From NCBI RefSeq assembly GCF_017168235.1, contig NZ_JABFAO010000014.1:1-56524 (forward strand): DNA of 56,524 nt, in the 5' to 3' direction. Numbering within the stretch: the first letter of the stretch is position 1; each line of letters opens with the position of its first letter. This DNA comes from Rhodococcus sp. KRD197. GTDB taxonomy: Bacteria > Actinomycetota > Actinomycetes > Mycobacteriales > Mycobacteriaceae. The notes beneath the pieces were generated by a model. That model was not told where the DNA came from. It made no database searches and worked only from the letters and a program-made list of their open reading frames with translations. Shown one piece after another: positions 52,751 to 56,524 of the stretch. A program made the position numbers and the translations under genes.

Positions 52751-54907
52751 TCAGTGAGAGAAGCTGATCGACGGCAGCACCTTGCGCAGCCAAGCCGGTG
52801 ACCACCATGCGGCGTGACCGGTCAGACGCAGCAAGACCGGCAGCAGGATCAGCCTGATCAGGAAGGCATCGAGCAGTACCGCGACACCGAGAATGATGCC
52901 CATCTCTTTCGGTGGGAGCGGATCGGACAGTGCGAAGGTGAAGAACACGGCGACCATCACCGCGGCGGCGGCGAAGATGACCCGGCCGGAGTGCGCGAGC
53001 CCGTCGACCTGAGCTGCCTTCGGGTCCCCGGTCTTCTCGTAGTGCTCTTTCGCGGTGGCGAGCAAAAACACGGTGTAGTCCATGGCGATGGCGAAGATCA
53101 TCGCGAAGAAGAACACCGGACCCCAGCCGTCGAGGAAGCCTTGCGGGGTGAAGCCGAGCAGTGACGCACCGTGCCCGTCCTGGAAGATCAGCTTCGCGAC
53201 CCCGAACGCTGCCGCGGTCGAGAGCAGACTGACGGCGGTGCCGAGGATCGCGATCAGCGGTGCTTGGAGCGCAACGAGCAGCAGGATGAAACCGAGCGCC
53301 AAAATGATGCCGATCACCAGCGGTAGGTAGTCGTTCAGTGCTTGCTGCAGATCGAGGTTCTCCGCCGGCGCACCGCCGACCAACGCCGACTCCGGCAGCT
53401 GTGCGCGCAGGTCACCGAGGATGGCGCCCATTCTCTCGTCCGAAGGGTCCACGGTGGGAAGTGCTTGCAGCAGTGAATAGTTCGAGCCATCGGACGCAGG
53501 TTGAGGCGGGGTGACCATCGAGATTCCGTCGACGGTAGTGGCTGCGGTGGCGGTCGCGGCCGCATCCGACGCTGGCACGACGATCTGCAGTGCGCCGGGC
53601 GCGCCGTCACCGAACTGGGCCTGGACGAGCTCGTAGCCCTGGCGAACCGGTGCGTCCTCGGGCACTACAGAGATCGAGGGCATTGCCACTTTCAGTCCGA
53701 GGACCGGAAGAGCCAGCGCGATGAGGATGCCCACGGACACCAGAGCGAACGGCCAGGGGTGCTTGTGCAGCAGTTCACCCCAGGCTGCGAATTTCGGGGA
53801 GCGGTGCTGCTGACGCTTGGCGTAGGGCAAGGATGCGGCGTTGACCTTGGAGCCGAGTGCACCCAGGGTTGCGGGGAGCAGGGTCATGGTGGCAATCAGC
53901 ACGAACGTGACAGCGAGCATGATGCCCACGGCCATGGTGCGCACCGCCGGTGCGGGAACGAGCAGGACGGCCGAGAGGCTCACCAGGACCGTCAGACCGG
54001 ACAGGACCACGGCCTTGCCTGCGGTGTCCATGGTTTCGGCGACCGCAGCCCGTGGATCGGCGTTGCGCAGTGCGTCGCGGAACCTGGCGACGATGAACAG
54101 GGCGTAGTCGATTCCGAGGGCGAGGGCGAACATCATCGCGAAGTTCATCGCCCACACCGAGATCGGCGTGACGCCGTTGAGCAGAACAAGTCCGCCTGCG
54201 GATGCGACCAGGCCGGCGACGGTGAGTAGCAGCGGCAGACCCGCGGCGACGAGAGAGCCGAACGCGAGCACCATGATCGCCAAAGTGACCGGCCAGGAGA
54301 ACAATTCGGCCTGGATCATCGCGTCGTGGTTGGCTTTGTTGAAGTCCGACCACAGTGCTGACGACCCGGTGGGGTAGACCTCGATGCCGTCACCGGACAG
54401 TGCGGTCAGCTCGCCTTTGACCTCGTCGACGGCTTTGACCATGTCGTCGGTACTCGCGTCTGCGCCGGCGATGAGGATGCCGGTGTGACGGTCGGGGCTG
54501 ATGGTCATGCCCGGCTGGGGGGCGACGATCTCGCCGAAGCGGGTGTCGCTGTCGAACACAGCCGCGACGTCGGTGAGTGTCTGCTGCATCGCCGGGTCGT
54601 CGATCGAGGCGGTGTCGGAGTGAACGACGACCTGCACTGCTGCAGAGGAGTTGCCGCCGAAATGCTGCTGGGCGAGTTCGCGTACCTGGACGGATTCGGA
54701 TCCGTTGGCCTGCCAGCCGGCCCCGGCCAACGACGAAAACACCGTTGGTGCAGCTGATCCAAGGGCGATTAGGGTGATCAGCCAGATACCGAACACCCAG
54801 CGGCGACGCGTGACCATCGCGCTCCCCAGGCGGCCGAGTGCGCCAGGTGCAGGTGGCCGGTCACGGTCGTGTCGGTCGGTAGCCGCCGCGGTAGCGGGAA
54901 CGGACAT
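52751..54907 (-). CDS. MMPL/RND family transporter
   Basis: The 718-residue protein has the twelve-helix RND layout. Two extracytoplasmic domains follow helix 1 and helix 7, and the family motifs ALGIDYALFIVARFRD and IFAIAMDYTVFLLATAKEHYEKTG each carry the Asp-Tyr pair of the proton relay. This places it in the YdfJ/MMPL branch, which moves lipids or siderophore-like substrates. TAGGAGAATGCT precedes the ATG. A CsoR-like box lies just upstream. It may be the first gene of the minus-strand run leading into DUF2892-DUF302-tauE, with only 28 nt to the next gene. A link to metal is by position only. Confidence 0.9.
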   Translation of the reverse strand: MSVPATAAATDRHDRDRPPAPGALGRLGSAMVTRRRWVFGIWLITLIALGSAAPTVFSSLAGAGWQANGSESVQVRELAQQHFGGNSSAAVQVVVHSDTASIDDPAMQQTLTDVAAVFDSDTRFGEIVAPQPGMTISPDRHTGILIAGADASTDDMVKAVDEVKGELTALSGDGIEVYPTGSSALWSDFNKANHDAMIQAELFSWPVTLAIMVLAFGSLVAAGLPLLLTVAGLVASAGGLVLLNGVTPISVWAMNFAMMFALALGIDYALFIVARFRDALRNADPRAAVAETMDTAGKAVVLSGLTVLVSLSAVLLVPAPAVRTMAVGIMLAVTFVLIATMTLLPATLGALGSKVNAASLPYAKRQQHRSPKFAAWGELLHKHPWPFALVSVGILIALALPVLGLKVAMPSISVVPEDAPVRQGYELVQAQFGDGAPGALQIVVPASDAAATATAATTVDGISMVTPPQPASDGSNYSLLQALPTVDPSDERMGAILGDLRAQLPESALVGGAPAENLDLQQALNDYLPLVIGIILALGFILLLVALQAPLIAILGTAVSLLSTAAAFGVAKLIFQDGHGASLLGFTPQGFLDGWGPVFFFAMIFAIAMDYTVFLLATAKEHYEKTGDPKAAQVDGLAHSGRVIFAAAAVMVAVFFTFALSDPLPPKEMGIILGVAVLLDAFLIRLILLPVLLRLTGHAAWWSPAWLRKVLPSISFSH

Positions 54908-54918
54908 AGCATTCTCCT

Positions 54919-54938
54919 AAATACGGGTGGGGGTATAT
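54919..54938. promoter_or_regulatory. CsoR-like box before the MMPL gene
   Basis: ATACGGGTGGGGGTATATG: G-rich core with ATAC/GTAT flanks, 12-31 nt before the MMPL start. It overlaps the expected promoter or leader. Confidence 0.5.
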
Positions 54939-54989
54939 GACAAGGCCACGAAGGCCCAAAAGCTTCCTCGAAGACTTAAAGGTGAGGTG

Positions 54990-55166
54990 TCAGCGATGAA
55001 ACAGGGAGTGAAAAAAGCCGGTGCGCCTAGCTGGATCGGGTGCCTCGCTCGACGAGCAGGTGCACTGCTGCGGCCGTGGGACATTCTTCATGACGCTGTC
55101 GATGTGGCGCCCGCAGCCGGCCCAGGTGGTCTTACCGCATGTCGGGCATGCGACGGGGTAGCACAT
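54990..55166 (-). CDS. Small Cys-rich protein (MCYPVACPTCGK type)
   Basis: The 58-residue protein begins MCYPVACPTCGKTTWAGCGR and contains CTCSS, so it has at least six cysteines in zinc-ribbon-like pairs. Proteins with this start are widespread in Mycobacteriales. AGGAAGG precedes the ATG at 55166; the longer frame from 55223 is rejected. Two CsoR-type boxes lie 35-74 nt upstream, so it may be metal-induced and could bind copper or zinc as a small cytosolic chelator. Confidence 0.8.
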   Translation of the reverse strand: MCYPVACPTCGKTTWAGCGRHIDSVMKNVPRPQQCTCSSSEAPDPARRTGFFHSLFHR

Positions 55167-55200
55167 GGCAATCCTTCCTGGCGGGGTGTACCTACTGTTG

Positions 55201-55240
55201 CATATACCTAGGGGGGTATGCAAGTACCCCTAGGGGTATA
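55201..55240. promoter_or_regulatory. Two adjacent CsoR-type boxes
   Basis: CATATACCTAGGGGGGTATG (55201-55220) and GTACCCCTAGGGGTATA (55224-55240). Both have the CsoR core with TA flanks, upstream of the small Cys-rich gene. Confidence 0.75.
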
Positions 55241-55375
55241 AATCATCGATGCGAGGGTGATGAATGGGAAGGTTCACCGCCGCGGGCGAAAGGGGAACGT
55301 TCGCATTTCGTGTAGGAAGACCGCGACTGCTCGAGACGGACTACAGGTCTACCTTTAACAGTGGCTGTATGACAC

Positions 55376-55520
55376 CCACTTCTGAACAAGTGCAGCTGAC
55401 TTCTGAAACTGACAGATCGTGTCAGTTTCAGAAGTAGGCTGCACGATTTGCTGGGGTTTTACCCGTGATTGCAGTCGTCTTCTGACATTCTGAGTGCAGA
55501 AGTGAACTGCACAATCGGCA
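55376..55520. repeat. Cluster of TTCTGA-based repeats with a perfect dyad
   Basis: Perfect 16-bp arms at 55399-55414 and 55420-55435 (ACTTCTGAAACTGACA and its complement) enclose GATCG. Further TTCTGA copies occur at 55380, 55480 and 55488. The segment TCAG-T-TCAGAAGT-GGCTGCAC recurs at 55957-55985 with two changes. Sequence related to the dyad occurs before the resolvase gene at 13887. It could be a recombination site or a transposon end. The interval 55241-55603 holds no other feature I can support. Confidence 0.7.
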
Positions 55521-55603
55521 CCACAGGTCGGGGTGTTCAAGGCTGTGGTGGGGGTGGGCGGCCGATGTGCGGACGGGTCGATACGTCGACCAGAATCATC
55601 GGT

Positions 55604-55951
55604 ATGACGGAAGAGCGGTCGGCAGAGACTTTTGTGGGGTTCGCGGTGCGCTGGGAACCCTATGGAGGTGCCGATGACGAAGACATCTTCGTGGCGTTCG
55701 GGATTTCGGGTGCGGAGTATCGGCGCCGGTTGTGGTGGGCCTTGAATCTGCCCAGTGGCCCAGACCTGGACGACGATGTCCGTGATCGACTCCGTGAGTA
55801 CGCCATGCGTACCACGCGCCTACGCCGTCGTCGGGGCGGTAGCGAAGTTCGCGATGCACTCAGTGGCGTGTGGAAATGGGGTGATTCCTACGGTGATCGC
55901 GACGTGAATCGACTTCCCACCAGCGAGGGCGATCAACGCGAGGATCAGTAG
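55604..55951 (+). CDS. Hypothetical acidic/basic soluble protein
   Basis: From ATG 55604 the 115-residue product begins MTEERSAETFVGFAVRWEPY, with an aromatic-rich segment (EYRRRLWWALNLPSG) and a very basic MRTTRLRRRRGG tail region. I do not recognise it. ATG 55565 gives a longer form. WW and acidic-basic alternation resemble DUF3263-type small DNA-binding proteins of actinobacterial mobile elements (helix with EYRRRL and a basic stretch), but this is weak. It is preceded by the repeat cluster. Confidence 0.5.
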   Translation: MTEERSAETFVGFAVRWEPYGGADDEDIFVAFGISGAEYRRRLWWALNLPSGPDLDDDVRDRLREYAMRTTRLRRRRGGSEVRDALSGVWKWGDSYGDRDVNRLPTSEGDQREDQ

Positions 55952-55972
55952 TGTCGATGACGTTTGTCAGTG

Positions 55973-56149
55973 TCAGAAGTTGGCTGCACTTCGTGCTGAC
56001 GCCGGGTGTTGGCCTGGGGAACCTTTGGTGCGGTTTCGCAGCGCCCGCGTGATGTCGATGATCGTCATGGCCAGCAGGACTGGTATGGCAATGCTTAGTA
56101 CGGCCGCGGACCCGATGACCGAGGCAACCAGAATTGAGTAGATGTCCAC
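55973..56149 (-). CDS. Small single-pass membrane protein, 58 residues
   Basis: From GTG 56149 the frame encodes one strong transmembrane helix (VIGSAAVLSIAIPVLLAMTI) and a basic cytoplasmic tail (DITRALRNRTKGSPGQ). It starts 3 nt after the upstream stop, which argues for translational coupling. I do not recognise a family. Confidence 0.5.
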   Translation of the reverse strand: MDIYSILVASVIGSAAVLSIAIPVLLAMTIIDITRALRNRTKGSPGQHPASARSAANF

Positions 56150-56152
56150 CGG

Positions 56153-56443
56153 TCAGGTCTTGTCGCTGATGTCGTTCGGTGTTGTCGGTGCTGTCGTCGA
56201 CGGTTCGGATTTGTGGTGCTCGATGATGTCGGCGTCGTCGGCGAAGATCAGCGTTCCGTCTTCCGACGCGATGGCCCATCGATGGGGCATGGCCCAGTCT
56301 CGGCCGGCGGCGGGGACGGTCAGCAAGTAGTCGGCGAAGTCCTCGACTACGGTCCCGGTAGCGGTGCCGCCCTCTAGGCGTCGCACTTGGAGTGTGTCAC
56401 CAATGGTGGGTGGTGTCGTTGTGATCTCTACCGGTTCGGTCAT
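56153..56443 (-). CDS. Hypothetical protein with RWAIASEDGTLIF motif
   Basis: The 96-residue soluble protein begins MTEPVEITTTPPTIGDTLQV and contains DYLLTVPAAGRDWAMPHRW and DADIIEHH. No family recognised. ATG 56443 was chosen. It is coupled to the small membrane protein that follows. No metal motif is seen apart from the HH near the C-terminus. Confidence 0.5.
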   Translation of the reverse strand: MTEPVEITTTPPTIGDTLQVRRLEGGTATGTVVEDFADYLLTVPAAGRDWAMPHRWAIASEDGTLIFADDADIIEHHKSEPSTTAPTTPNDISDKT

Positions 56444-56524
56444 GACGGAATTGAAGCAGACGAATTCTCGTGGCTGATCATGCGTCCATCGATTTTCAAA
56501 GTCGTCGATGTGCCCGAGACCCCC

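Overview
The window is high-GC actinobacterial DNA with GTG starts, tight ATGA overlaps, mycobacterial-type ResB/CcsA cytochrome c maturation proteins and an LpqS-CysK2-MFS block laid out as in Mycobacterium tuberculosis. It most resembles an accessory region, probably a plasmid, of a Mycobacteriales member such as Rhodococcus, Gordonia or Nocardia. I see no rRNA, tRNA or CRISPR array. The genus is inferred from gene families only.

Layout. 1-4.06 kb: secreted and membrane proteins of the kind found on actinobacterial conjugative plasmids, including a cutinase-like hydrolase. The last of these genes runs into a truncated resB. 4.06-11.9 kb: cassette copy 1, consisting of the resB tail, ccsA, a broken DUF3703 gene, a Cd/Zn/Co-type P1B ATPase with a CadC-like repressor, DsbA-VKOR-TlpA, and ResA-like lipoprotein-CcdA. 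12-17.6 kb: an NRAMP transporter, a VOC protein, a serine resolvase, two orphan genes and an IS110-family element. 17.6-22 kb: cassette copy 2, with resB-ccsA-resA-ccdA intact but the middle deleted. 22-31.8 kb: DUF305 and DUF6153 proteins, an NlpC/P60 peptidase, CsoR, CopA, CopZ and accessories. 30.5-33.8 kb: MFS transporter, CysK2-like enzyme and LpqS-like protein. 33.8-45 kb: an envelope block with Lnt, two M23 peptidases, TlpA, a multicopper oxidase, a BlaI-family repressor, an M56 peptidase, a rhodanese lipoprotein, an Lgt-like protein and a SHOCT protein. 45.6-49.4 kb: an HMA-like protein, a CopB-type ATPase, DUF305 and DUF6153. 49.4-55.2 kb: a persulfide/sulfur block (dioxygenase-rhodanese, broken CstR-like repressor, TauE, DUF302, DUF2892), an MMPL transporter and a small Cys-rich protein. 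55.4-56.5 kb: inverted repeats and three small genes.

How it fits together. The region is a metal-resistance island, mainly copper, with two visible regulatory layers. One is a set of CsoR/RicR-like boxes (C4-6/G4-6 cores flanked by AT) at csoR, copZ-copA, the CopB operon, DUF305/DUF6153, the sulfur genes and the last small genes. The other is a repeated palindrome, TACTAT-N5-ATAGTA or one mismatch from it, found seven times in front of resB-ccsA-resA-ccdA, NlpC/P60-DUF6153 and a CPIC membrane protein, Lnt, an M23 peptidase, the TlpA-oxidase-BlaI-M56 operon, and between the Lgt-like gene and the SHOCT gene. The second set acts on the envelope: thiol redox, cytochrome c maturation, lipoprotein acylation and peptidoglycan. 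The BlaI/M56 pair is the obvious candidate controller. I infer a copper-responsive envelope-maintenance regulon. The operators and genes are seen directly; binding of BlaI and the copper signal are inference.

Two cassettes derive from one ancestor by complementary deletions. Two genes, a DUF3703 gene and a CstR-like repressor, each carry one in-frame stop at a position where the family would be expected to have Trp or Gln.
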